This document shows, in pieces, positions 25,303 through 33,823 of a stretch of DNA of 39,314 bases. Within the stretch, counting starts at the first letter, position 1. The number at the start of each line of letters is the position of its first letter. The stretch is from contig NZ_LGED01000246.1 of assembly GCF_001280085.1 (NCBI RefSeq), forward strand, positions 1 through 39,314, read 5' to 3'. The notes under the pieces were generated by a model. The model was not told the origin of the DNA, ran no database searches, and was given only the letters and a program-made list of their open reading frames with translations. The stretch comes from Saccharothrix sp. NRRL B-16348 (GTDB taxonomy: Bacteria; Actinomycetota; Actinomycetes; Mycobacteriales; Pseudonocardiaceae). Both the position numbers and the translations under genes were made by a program.

Positions 25303-25965
25303 GTAATCCCCTACGAAATCCGAGATCGACGATGAACACGGTTGATCCAGCCCTCGACACGGGAGACCCTGGGGAGTCGACGGAGAAGGTCATCGGATGC
25401 CGACATGGCCGCCACGGCAGATGCGGATCGGTGCACGCCCGCCGAAGTCGTGACGTCACGCGACTCGGTTGGCCGAGACGCATGGGGTGCTCAGGTGCCG
25501 AGCTGCTGGTTGGACCGTGGATGACGCTTCGGCTACCTGCGGGGGCCTGTCGCCCAGGTCGCCGTGCACCGTTGCCGATGCGACCGACAACACTGCGGTA
25601 CCGGCCGGACGAGGTAGCCGGGCACATCGCCGCAGCGGCACGTCCGGCCTGTCCACGGGTACGGATCGGTGACTGGCATACGCGTTCAAGCCCCCGGTGC
25701 GCGTAGTGACTGATGATCACCGAGACGCCACTTTAGGTGTGGTGTGACGCTGGCGCCACAGAGTCGAGGAACTATCACACGAACGGAACAGCGGTCTTCG
25801 GAGATCGTCTCCAGAGCTTGGCTGCGGACTCGATCGCGATCACCTGTGTGCCTGCCGGCGGCTGTTCGGAGCGCTGGCAGTCATCCGTTCCAGGCCACGA
25901 CACCCGTCGCGCCTATGAGCTGTGTTGTAGGGGAAACGGTGTGGAAGAGGACGTCTACCGGGAGT
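25303..25965. other. Gene-free region upstream of the nuclease
   Basis: About 660 bases between the nuclease start and the IS3 left end. Frames up to about 160 codons exist on both strands, but none has recognisable motifs or consistent codon use. It presumably holds the nuclease promoter. Confidence 0.4.
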
Positions 25966-26021
25966 TGAGGTTGTCCCCTTGAACCGGACACCCTGATCCC
26001 AGACAGCGGTCTAGGGGAAGG

Positions 26022-26320
26022 ATGTTCCCCGTGTCAGGCAAGTCGAAGTACCCCGAGCAGTTCCGCAAAGACGCCCTCGAGTTGGCCCGCTCCTCGGACC
26101 GGCCGTTGCGGCAGGTCGCCCGCGAACTGGGCGTGAACCACGAGACCCTGCGCAACTGGTCCGCACCGCCGAACAGGCGCAGGCCGGACCGGTCGACGCG
26201 GCGGCCGCGGTGGACCAGGAGGAGCTGCGGGCGCTGCGCAAACGCGTGGCCGAGCTCGAACTGGAGAAGGACATCCTGCGCAAGGCCGCCGCGTATTTTG
26301 CCAAGGAGATGGGTCGTTGA
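26022..26320 (+). pseudogene. IS3-family OrfA with a one-base deletion
   Basis: OrfA is the helix-turn-helix and leucine-zipper protein of IS3 elements. It begins SGKSKYPEQFRKDALELARS and reaches ELGVNHETLRNW. At about 26158 the frame then changes: the continuation VRTAEQAQAG and the coiled coil LRKRVAELELEKDILRKAAA lie in another frame, ending FAKEMGR at 26320. A single missing G (TGGTCC for TGGGTCC) explains it. IS3 elements use programmed slippage between orfA and orfB, not inside orfA, so this is damage. OrfB starts 4 bases before the stop. Confidence 0.75.
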
Positions 26321-26919
26321 CCCGCAGCTACCGGTTCATCTCCGAACACCGCGCCGTCTTCGGCGTCACCCGGCTGTGCAGGGTCCTGGGCGTGCGACGC
26401 CCCGGCTTCTACGAATGGCTCGCCGCCACGCCGACCCGGGCGGAGCGGGCCGAGGCGGACGAGCGTCTGGCCGCCGAGATCGGCGAGGTCCACGCCCGCC
26501 ACCGGGGTGCCTACGGGCGTCCGCGGATCGTCGCCACGCTGCGCCGTCGTGGCCGTCGGGTGAACCACAAACGGGTCGGCCGGGTCATGCGCGAGCACGG
26601 CGTCGTCGGCCTCACCCGCAGACGACGCAGGTCACTGACCAGGCCCGATGCCGTCGCGGCGCCGGTGCCGGACCTGATCGGCCGCGACTTCACCGCCCCT
26701 GCGCCGGGAAGGCGGTTGGTCGGCGACATCAACTACCTGCCCACACGGGAGGGCTGGCTCTACCTGGCCACGGTCATCGACCTGCACAGCCGCGAGGTCA
26801 TCGGGCACGCGATGGCCGACCACATGCGCGCCGACCTCGTCCGCGACGCCCTCAACCTCGCCGTCAAACGCGGCCTGATCAGCGACGACGCGATCTTCCA
26901 CGCCGATCGCGGGTCGCAA

Positions 26920-28404
26920 GGTGAGTTCAACTGGTCGTCGCAACACTTCGATGACGGAGGTGTTGGATGGGATGGCCGAGGAAGCAGATGCCGCAGGCAC
27001 CGAGCGGAGCTCGACGCCAGTGGGCTGCGGATAGGGCGATGCGGGCGCCGATGCGCTCACCCGGGCGGCCGGAGCCGTCGCGGGCGGTTCAGCGGGACTT
27101 CTGGCGCCTGATCGCCTCCGGGGTCACGACGGTCCAGGCCGCGGAGGGAGTCGGCGTGTCGTCGCCGGTGGGGATCCGTTGGTTTCGACACGCTGGCGGG
27201 ATGACGCCGCTGAGCCTCGACGATCCCACCGGCCGGTACTTGTCGTTTGTCGAGAGGGAGGAGATCGCGCTGCTGAGGGCTCGGGACATGGGCGTTCGTG
27301 AGATCGCCCGCGTGATCGGCCGCGACCCTGGGACCGTGTCCCGTGAGCTGCGGCGCAATGCCGCGACCAGGGGTGGCAAGGCGGTCTATCGCGCCGTGGT
27401 GGCGCAGTGGAAGGCGCAGCAGGCGAAGCGCCCGAAAACGGCGAAGCTGGCGAGTGACGAGCGGTTGCGTGAGTACGTGCGGGACCGGCTCGCCGGCGAT
27501 GTCCGTCGCCTGACGGCACGGTCGTCGCGGGCCCCGGGACGCCGCCGTGGAAGGGGTTGAACAAGCCCTATCGTCAAGACAGGCGCTGGTCGACGGCGTG
27601 GAGTCCGGAGCAGATCGCACATCGTCTGAGGGTCGACTTCCCCGATGATGAGTCCATGCGCATCAGCCACGAGGCGATCTACCAGTCCCTGTTCATTCAG
27701 GGGCGTGGCGCGCTCAAGCGTGAACTGGTCACGTGTCTGCGCACGGGCCGGGCGCTGCGAGAGCCGAGGGCCCGGTCGCGGAACAAGCCGCAGGGACACA
27801 TCACCGCCGATGTCGTCCTCAGCGAACGCCCCGCCGAAGCTGCCGACCGCGCCGTCCCCGGTCACTGGGAGGGCGATCTGATCATCGGGTCGGGCCGCTC
27901 GGCGATCGGCACCATTGTCGAGCGCAGCAGCAGGTCCACGCTCCTGGTGCATCTGCCGCGGCTGGAGGGCTGGGGCGAGACGCCGCCCGTGAAGAACGGC
28001 CTGTCGCTCGGCGGCTACGGCGCCGTCGCGATGAACGCCGCCCTGACGGTTGTCGATGACGAAGCTGCCCGAGCAGCTCCGCAAGACCCTCACCTGGGAC
28101 CGGGGGAAGGAACTGTCCGCGCACGCCCGGTTCGCTCTCGACACCGGCACGAGAGTGTTCTTCGCCGACCCCCACTCACCGTGGCAACGGCCGACGAACG
28201 AGAACACGAACGGGTTGCTGCGTCAGTACTTCCCCAAGGGCACCGACCTTTCGAGATGGTCCGCCGAGGACCTCGAAGCCGTCGCCCTGGCCCTGAACAA
28301 CCGGCCCCGCAAAGTCCTCGGCTGGAAGACCCCCGCCGAGGTATTCAACGAGCAGCTACAGTTGCTCCAACAGCCCGGTGTTGCATCGACCGATTGAACT
28401 CGCC
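26920..28404. mobile_element. IS30-family element inside the IS3 transposase gene
   Basis: A 1485-bp element with terminal repeats GGTGAGTTCAACTGGTCG (from 26920) and, on the complementary strand from 28404, GGCGAGTTCAATCGGTCG; 22 of the first 27 bases match. It is flanked by the 3-bp target duplication CAA (26917-26919 and 28405-28407), the size expected for IS30. Its transposase gene carries two frame changes. Confidence 0.88.
26967..28397 (+). pseudogene. IS30-family transposase with two frameshifts
   Basis: Three overlapping frames together give a complete IS30 transposase. Frame 1 (26967-27510): HTH parts including LSFVEREEIALLRARDMGVR and GRDPGTVSRELRRNAATRGG. Frame 2 (to about 28050): WSPEQIAHRLRVDF, ISHEAIYQSLFIQGRGALKR and the core AVPGHWEGDLIIGSGRSAIG with the first catalytic Asp. 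Frame 3 (28050-28397): LTWDRGKELSAHARFALDTG with the second Asp, and SPWQRPTNENTNGLLRQYFP with the Glu. The frame changes are at about 27511 (one C missing) and about 28050. All catalytic residues remain, so the damage is recent or the sequence has errors. Confidence 0.8.
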
Positions 28405-28917
28405 CAATACACCTCCGGACTCTTCAGCTCCGCGCTCGCCGGCCACGGCATCCGGCCGTCGGTGGGGCGGACCGGGTCGTGCTTCGACAACGCCGTCGCC
28501 GAGTCGTTCTTCGCCACCCTCAAGACCAAGATCGGCACCACCGTCTGGGACACCCGCGACGATGCTCGCAGGGACGCTTTCGCCTACATCGGCTACTACA
28601 ACCACGACCGTCTACATTCGACACTCGACTACCACACCCCGCACGAAACCCGGATCGGCTACCGTCAAAGTCTTGCCCTCGTGGCATGAAATCCGGTGTC
28701 CGGTTCCCGGGGACAACCTCACTCTGGTTCGACACGTTGACTTGACAGGGACTGCCCATGGCTCGCGAGATGCCAGCTCGCCGTCCGACGTATTCCCATT
28801 CACCCGGCATACTGCGACGGTCAAGAACCGTAACGCGGCCAGTACCACTGCAAAACAGGAATACAATCTCTGCAACATCCGCTTACGTCACGGCTGAAGT
28901 ACGGCTAGGCTCGGGAT

Positions 28918-31900
28918 GTGCGCAAAAGTCTATCTTACCGTAGTGCGGTCAAGTTGCTGGGTAAGGACAGTAAGCTCGTTGACTTGGTAGACAAGGTCAC
29001 CTCGGTCGCCGTGGTCGCCGCCGGACTCCCGCAGTTCCTGGGGGTAAGGGCAGAGTTGGTAAAGCTCGGCCGGGGTGCGTTGGAGCACGTTCAGGAGCGA
29101 GTTGACGGCGTCAGGAGGGTGGAACGCACGCAGCGCCTGGAGGCGGCGCACAGCGTACTGGTGGCGACTGCTTTCTTCGAGGCTCTTGAGGACGTAGTCC
29201 TGCCGTTTGACCTGACTGAGCTCGGCCTGGTCGAGAACGACCAAATGATGCTTCTCAACGCGCCCGGCGCGGCTCCGCGCCTGGACGCGGTGGTGGAGTC
29301 CTTATTCGCCGCTGAGCTACCGCTGCCTAGTCCGGCCAAGCCCTACGAGCAGGCCGTGCGGGAACTGCAGGAGCGCTACACCGTCATCGCGGTGTCGCTG
29401 GCGGACTTCATAACAGGTCTGTGGGTCTGGGACGGGTTGGACGACACCGCGCGGGCCAGAGCCAGGCACGCCCTGTGCACCTCGTTGCCCGAGCTGGCAG
29501 TGCGACGGTACGAGGTGCTGTACCGGAAGCTCGCCGCCGATTGCCCCGAGTTCTTCGTATGGGCGAACCTCCAGGGGCACGGCGCCACCCGCCGGCTGCT
29601 CGCGGAGCTGGAGCGCGTGCAGGCCGACCGGCTGGCCGGGTTGTACCGGCTGTTCGACGACCAGCGGACCGCGATTGCGGGTCTGGAAGCGTTCCTGCGG
29701 ATGGTGACCGGCGGTCCGCCCGCCGACGAGTTCCGGAACCGGCTCGCCCGGACGCACGCCTCGGCCTTGACCCGGCCGGTGGCCGACACGGACGACATGC
29801 CCATCGACATGGTGATGCCGACCCTCGAGCAGGTCTATGTGCCGCCGCTGTTCCGCGTCGCTGAGGTCGGCAAGGGCGACGATCCGAGCGTCGACGCCTG
29901 GTGGGAGACCAAGCCGATGCAAAACGACCCGAGAGCGTTCCTCGCCGCGCACCTCACTTCCTCGCATGCGACCGCCGCGCCCCTGGTGGTACTCGGCCAA
30001 CCGGGCTCCGGTAAGTCCGCGCTGACCAAGATCCTCGCTGCGCTCCTGCCGGGCGAGGATTTCATGGCGATCCGGGTCGTCCTGCGAGAGGCTCCAGCCG
30101 AGGCCGACCTCCAGGAACAAATCGAGCACGCCATCACCGCCGCGACCGGGGAGCGACTGGGGTGGCGGCAGTTCACCGCTGCGGCTGGGAACGTGGTGCC
30201 TGTGGTGTTGCTGGATGGCTTCGACGAACTGCTTCAGGCCACCGGGATCAACCGCTCCGACTACCTTTCGCGCATTCGGGAGTTCCAGCACCGCGAAGCC
30301 GATCTTGGGTGCCCGGTCGTCGTGCTGGTCACCACCCGCAGCGCGGTCGCGAACCGGGCCAGGTTCCCGGAGGGCGCGCTCGCGCTGCGGCTGGAGGCGT
30401 TCGGCAAGGGGCAGATCGAACGGTGGCTGGAGGTGTGGAACCGGGTGAACCGGCGGTACTTCGTTTCCCGCGGCTTGCGGCCGCTCGCCATGGAGCATGT
30501 GCTGCGCACCCCCGCGCTCGCGGGCCAGCCGCTGCTGTTGCTGCTGCTCGCGCTGTATGACGCGGCGGAGAATGAGTTGCAGCACCTGCGCGGCGAGTTG
30601 GTCAGGGCTGACCTTTACGAACGCCTGCTCACCCGGTTCACCCAGCGCGAGGTGCTCAAGAACGGCGAGACGCTGCCCGTCGAGGACGTGCGACGTGCGG
30701 TTGAGCGGGAGCTGCAGCACCTGGCCGTGATCGCGTTCGCGATGTTCAATCGGGGCACCCAGTGGATCGAGGAGTCTGCCTTGAATGAGGACTTCGCGGC
30801 GCTGCGCCTGTCGGTCGTGCCGGTGCGCGAGAACTCGGTGCGGGCCCCACTGACCGCCGCCCAGCAGGCGGTGGGGCGGTTCTTCTTCCTCCACGTCGCC
30901 CGCGCGGCGCGCGAGGGCATGGCGTTGCGTACCTACGAGTTCCTGCACGCCACCTTCGGGGAGTACTTGGTGGCCCGGACTGTGCACCGCGAACTGCGCC
31001 GGCTGGTGGCCTTGGACGAAGCCGCTGGCCGGTACCGGGCGGCCGGGCCCGAAGACGGCATGCGCCTCGACGATGGGTGGCTGCACGCCCTGCTGTCATT
31101 CGTGCCGCTGACCGAGCGCGCCGCCGTCACGGGCTTCCTCGTGGAACTGTTGGCGGACTGGGACGAGAGGTCGTCCTGCCGGGCGGTGGTACTGCGGCTA
31201 TTCCGGGCTTCCGGATTGGCGCGGACGAACCAGTCATACAGCGCGTATGAACCGCGACCGATCCCGGTGGCCCACCGGATCGGTGCCTACAGCGCCAACC
31301 TCGTGGTACTGGCCGCGGTGCTCGGGGACGGGGTGCACGCGAGCGAGCTGTTCCAGGTGGACGACCCGGTGCGCGCGTGGCACCAGCAGGCGCTGCTGTG
31401 GCGGTCGCAGTTCTCGCCGGAGGAGTGGTCGAGCCTGGTGCACGCCTTCCACGTATGGCGCGAGCATGGGGCGGATGTGCTGTTCATCCTGGGAGAAGGA
31501 AGCTCCCCACCGGCAGTGGTGCTGGGGTGGCGCGGCAGCACACCAGATATCACCCAGGTCATGCGGCAGAACTACTTCCTCTGCGGTCCTGGCGAAGACC
31601 TGGTCAACCACGTCCTGGAGCCTGCGGTCGGCAAGCTCCTGCCCGCGTTCCGTACGTGGGAGACCGACGAGAAGGGCCGCGTGCAGCTGGATTTCAGGTC
31701 GTTGCTGAGCCTCTGGTTGGACTCGCCGACCGCGCACAGGGTAGCCCAGCTTCAGTTCCTCGACCCCGGACCAGGGGACCGCGTTGACGCGCTCCAGACC
31801 TGGGAAGCGCTGCTCCGGGTGCTGCTCCAGAACCAGGACACCGACCACGTGGTGCTTCTCCGCGCGGCTGCGGCATTCCCCGCAGCGCCTTCGGCGGTGC

Positions 31901-32235
31901 ACTGCGCCGTGCGGGCGCTGCGCCACGACAACAGTCTCAACACCGCTGCGTTGCGCCTGCTTGCAATGACGCTTCGCAGCCTTGACCTGAAGCAGATCAG
32001 CGCACAGGCGACCGTCCTGACTGCGTGGACGCGGGTGGTCGAACTCGACCTGCTGTCCGAGGCCGTGCTATTAGTACCGCTGTTCGGCAACTCGATCGAC
32101 TTTCTCGTCGACACGATTGACCTGGACCTGGTTTACAACTGGGACCGAGGCTTGGCGAACCGGGCGCACTGGGCCGCGGCGGCCCTGGGCATCGATGACC
32201 AAGTCCGGTGGCCTCCGTACGAAGACGACGCATAG
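28918..32235 (+). CDS. NACHT-domain STAND NTPase, probable defence or stress switch
   Basis: 1105 aa from GTG 28918; no strong ribosome site. Residues about 1-130 resemble the N-terminal helical domain found before many actinobacterial NACHT domains (LSYRSAVKLLGKDSKLVDLV, AAHSVLVATAFFEALEDVVL). The NACHT core begins near 340, with Walker A GQPGSGKS at 360-367, Walker B VVLLDGFDELL around Asp433-Glu437, sensor-like VVLVTTRSAVANRARFPEGA and FLHATFGEYLVARTVHREL in the winged-helix part. The last 400 residues are helical without recognised repeats and may be the sensor. Bacterial NACHT proteins include anti-phage switches, but no separate effector domain is evident, so the function is inferred. 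It stands alone between mobile elements, as defence genes often do. Confidence 0.85.
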   Translation: MRKSLSYRSAVKLLGKDSKLVDLVDKVTSVAVVAAGLPQFLGVRAELVKLGRGALEHVQERVDGVRRVERTQRLEAAHSVLVATAFFEALEDVVLPFDLTELGLVENDQMMLLNAPGAAPRLDAVVESLFAAELPLPSPAKPYEQAVRELQERYTVIAVSLADFITGLWVWDGLDDTARARARHALCTSLPELAVRRYEVLYRKLAADCPEFFVWANLQGHGATRRLLAELERVQADRLAGLYRLFDDQRTAIAGLEAFLRMVTGGPPADEFRNRLARTHASALTRPVADTDDMPIDMVMPTLEQVYVPPLFRVAEVGKGDDPSVDAWWETKPMQNDPRAFLAAHLTSSHATAAPLVVLGQPGSGKSALTKILAALLPGEDFMAIRVVLREAPAEADLQEQIEHAITAATGERLGWRQFTAAAGNVVPVVLLDGFDELLQATGINRSDYLSRIREFQHREADLGCPVVVLVTTRSAVANRARFPEGALALRLEAFGKGQIERWLEVWNRVNRRYFVSRGLRPLAMEHVLRTPALAGQPLLLLLLALYDAAENELQHLRGELVRADLYERLLTRFTQREVLKNGETLPVEDVRRAVERELQHLAVIAFAMFNRGTQWIEESALNEDFAALRLSVVPVRENSVRAPLTAAQQAVGRFFFLHVARAAREGMALRTYEFLHATFGEYLVARTVHRELRRLVALDEAAGRYRAAGPEDGMRLDDGWLHALLSFVPLTERAAVTGFLVELLADWDERSSCRAVVLRLFRASGLARTNQSYSAYEPRPIPVAHRIGAYSANLVVLAAVLGDGVHASELFQVDDPVRAWHQQALLWRSQFSPEEWSSLVHAFHVWREHGADVLFILGEGSSPPAVVLGWRGSTPDITQVMRQNYFLCGPGEDLVNHVLEPAVGKLLPAFRTWETDEKGRVQLDFRSLLSLWLDSPTAHRVAQLQFLDPGPGDRVDALQTWEALLRVLLQNQDTDHVVLLRAAAAFPAAPSAVHCAVRALRHDNSLNTAALRLLAMTLRSLDLKQISAQATVLTAWTRVVELDLLSEAVLLVPLFGNSIDFLVDTIDLDLVYNWDRGLANRAHWAAAALGIDDQVRWPPYEDDA

Positions 32236-32245
32236 AAATGCTTCT

Positions 32246-32700
32246 CTACCCCTGTTCCTCGGCGGTGGCGCCGAGGACACGGCTCCGTCGGCTGGTGTGT
32301 TCGATGACCGCGAGTACGTACAGGCGGGCACCGTTCACCGTGTGGGTCTCGAAGAAGCCGCATGCCGGTAGTGCGTCGGCCTGGGAGCGGAGGAAGGCCG
32401 GCCAGGTCGTCGAGGCGCGCTCAGGTGCTGGATCGATTCCTGCGTCTTTGAGGATCTGCCAGACGGTGGAGGCTGCGATCTTGAGGCCGAGGACGAGGAG
32501 TTCGCCGTGGATGCGGCGGTAGCCCCGGGCGGGATTCTGGCGCGCCAGACGCAGCACCGGGAGCCGGACGGAGCGGATGGTCCGTGGTCGGCCGGGCCGA
32601 TTGGGTCAGGACCTGACAGCGTGGCGGCGCACGAGGACGTCGCGGTGCCATCGCAGCACTGTGTCCGGCCGGACCAGCAGTCGGAGCCGATGAAGCGTGT
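32246..32700 (-). pseudogene. Integrase-core transposase, middle remnant
   Basis: The minus-strand frame matches the middle of the decayed transposase at 21744-22828: GYRRIHGELLVLGLKIAAST, VWQILKDAGIDPAPE and ARLYVLAVIEHTSRR. The first catalytic Asp is lost (ACGFFET instead of ACDFFET), and the N- and C-terminal parts are missing. It begins ten bases after the NACHT stop codon. Confidence 0.75.
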
Positions 32701-32737
32701 GGGGTGCCAAAAGTCGGCCAAGCGGTCTGAACTGCGC

Positions 32738-33820
32738 TTATGCTGCTGTGGGTTCGTACTCGTTGATCAGGCCGCCGAGGACTGGTCGGCGGCGTATCGA
32801 GGTCCGGTTGGGCTCTGTGGTCGGGTGGTCCGGCCGTGGTGGTGTGAGTTGAAGGGCTTGGTGTGGTCGACGGTGGTTGTAGTGGGTCACATACCGGTCG
32901 AGCACTGATCTCAGGTGGTGTTCGTTGATGACGAGCAGTCGGTCGGTGACTTCGCGTCTGACGGTGCCGACGAACCGTTCGGCGTAGGCGTTGGCTCGCG
33001 GACATCGCGGTGGGATTTTCACGACTTCGATGCCGGCGTCGGCGAGGACGGCGTCGAACGAGGTGGTGAACTGGCCTGCCCGGTCTCGCACCAGGAACCG
33101 GAAGTCGTCTGCCCGGCCGCGGAGATCCATGAGTAGGTTGCGGGCTTGTTGCGTGGTCCAGGGGCCGTCCGGATTCGTGGTGGTGCCGAGGATGTGCACG
33201 TAGCGGGTGGCGACCTCCATCACGAAGAACACGTAGACCCGTTTGAGCGTCAGGGCGCAGTCGACGTGGAAGAAGTCGCAGGCCAGCATGCTTCCGGCCT
33301 GGCTGCGGAGGAACTGTCGCCAGGAGGGGTCGGTGTCACGCTGACGCGCGGGCGGCACCCGGCGGCGCTTGAGCACGCGGCGCACGGTCGAGGCGGCTAC
33401 GCGGTGGCCGAGCTTGAGCAGCTCACCCTGAATCCGGCGGTAGCCCCAACCAGTGTTCTCGTGGGCCATACGCTCGATCAACGCCGCGATGATGTCGTCG
33501 ACCGGTGGGCGGCCTGTGCGCTGGGGGTAGGTCCACTTTCTCGCGACCAGGCGTCGGTGCCATCGCAGGACGGTGCCCGGCGTCACCAACTGGCGTTGCC
33601 GTAGCCAGTCGGGCAGGCGTCGCACCAACACGGCGAGCACAGCGCGGTCGGCCCAGTTCCACCGCGGGCGAGGGTTGGCCCGGCGCAGCACGGTGACCTC
33701 ATGTCGCAGCACCAGCAACTCCGCGTCCTTGGCCGCCGATGACCGGCCGAGCAGAACCAACCAGCCGACGACCTGGGCGAAGATCAGGTACAACAGTACC
33801 CTCTGGTCACTGTGTGCCAC
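32738..33820 (-). CDS. Integrase-core (rve) transposase, intact copy
   Basis: The 360-aa single-frame transposase of the IS3/IS481-like type has an N-terminal membrane-like segment (LLYLIFAQVVGWLVLLG), DAELLVLRHEVTVLRR, a helix-turn-helix (GWGYRRIQGELLKLGHRVAA) and a DDE core. The core has CDFFHVDCALTLKRVYVFFV, FLVRDRAGQFTTSFDAVLAD and NAYAERFVGTVRREV for Asp, Asp and Glu. It ends RRPVLGGLINEYEPTAA. It is intact and is the reference for the remnants at 21454, 23283 and 38535. A terminal sequence TGTGGGGTGCCAAAAGTCGG lies at about 32699-32718. It abuts the beta-helix protein gene, whose stop is only a few bases away. Confidence 0.85.
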   Translation of the reverse strand: MAHSDQRVLLYLIFAQVVGWLVLLGRSSAAKDAELLVLRHEVTVLRRANPRPRWNWADRAVLAVLVRRLPDWLRQRQLVTPGTVLRWHRRLVARKWTYPQRTGRPPVDDIIAALIERMAHENTGWGYRRIQGELLKLGHRVAASTVRRVLKRRRVPPARQRDTDPSWRQFLRSQAGSMLACDFFHVDCALTLKRVYVFFVMEVATRYVHILGTTTNPDGPWTTQQARNLLMDLRGRADDFRFLVRDRAGQFTTSFDAVLADAGIEVVKIPPRCPRANAYAERFVGTVRREVTDRLLVINEHHLRSVLDRYVTHYNHRRPHQALQLTPPRPDHPTTEPNRTSIRRRPVLGGLINEYEPTAA

Positions 33821-33823
33821 CTC

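Larger units (their letters stand above)
26317..28689 (+). pseudogene. IS3-family OrfB transposase, split by IS30
   Basis: The first part, 26317-26919, gives the HTH_21 region (GAYGRPRIVATLRRRGRRVN) and most of the rve core (RRLVGDINYLPTREGWLYLA with the first Asp; DAIFHADRGSQ with the second Asp). The frame breaks off at the IS30 insertion. The second part resumes after the CAA target repeat at 28405: YTSGLFSSALAGHGIRPSVG, then GSCFDNAVAESFFATLKTKI with the catalytic Glu, and ends SLALVA at 28689. Joining the parts restores HADRGSQYTSG exactly, so OrfB itself was intact before the insertion. Confidence 0.85.
25966..28721. mobile_element. IS3-family element interrupted by an IS30-family element
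   Basis: The ends are TGAGGTTGTCCCC at 25966 and its complement ending at 28721. The 27-base terminal repeats (25966-25992 and 28695-28721) match at nearly every position and include GAACCGGACACC. Removing the inserted IS30 (26920-28404) and one CAA repeat leaves 1268 bases, a normal IS3 size. I find no clear direct repeat flanking the element. Confidence 0.8.

Noticed and set aside
25744..25968. 74-codon plus-strand frame before the IS3 element
   Set aside because: Arg/Ser/Thr-rich without conserved motifs, no ribosome site, and it ends at the IS3 boundary; probably chance.
26022..26320. Programmed ribosomal frameshift inside IS3 OrfA
   Set aside because: IS3 slippage occurs near the end of orfA to fuse OrfA with OrfB; this break is in the middle of OrfA and is explained by one missing base.
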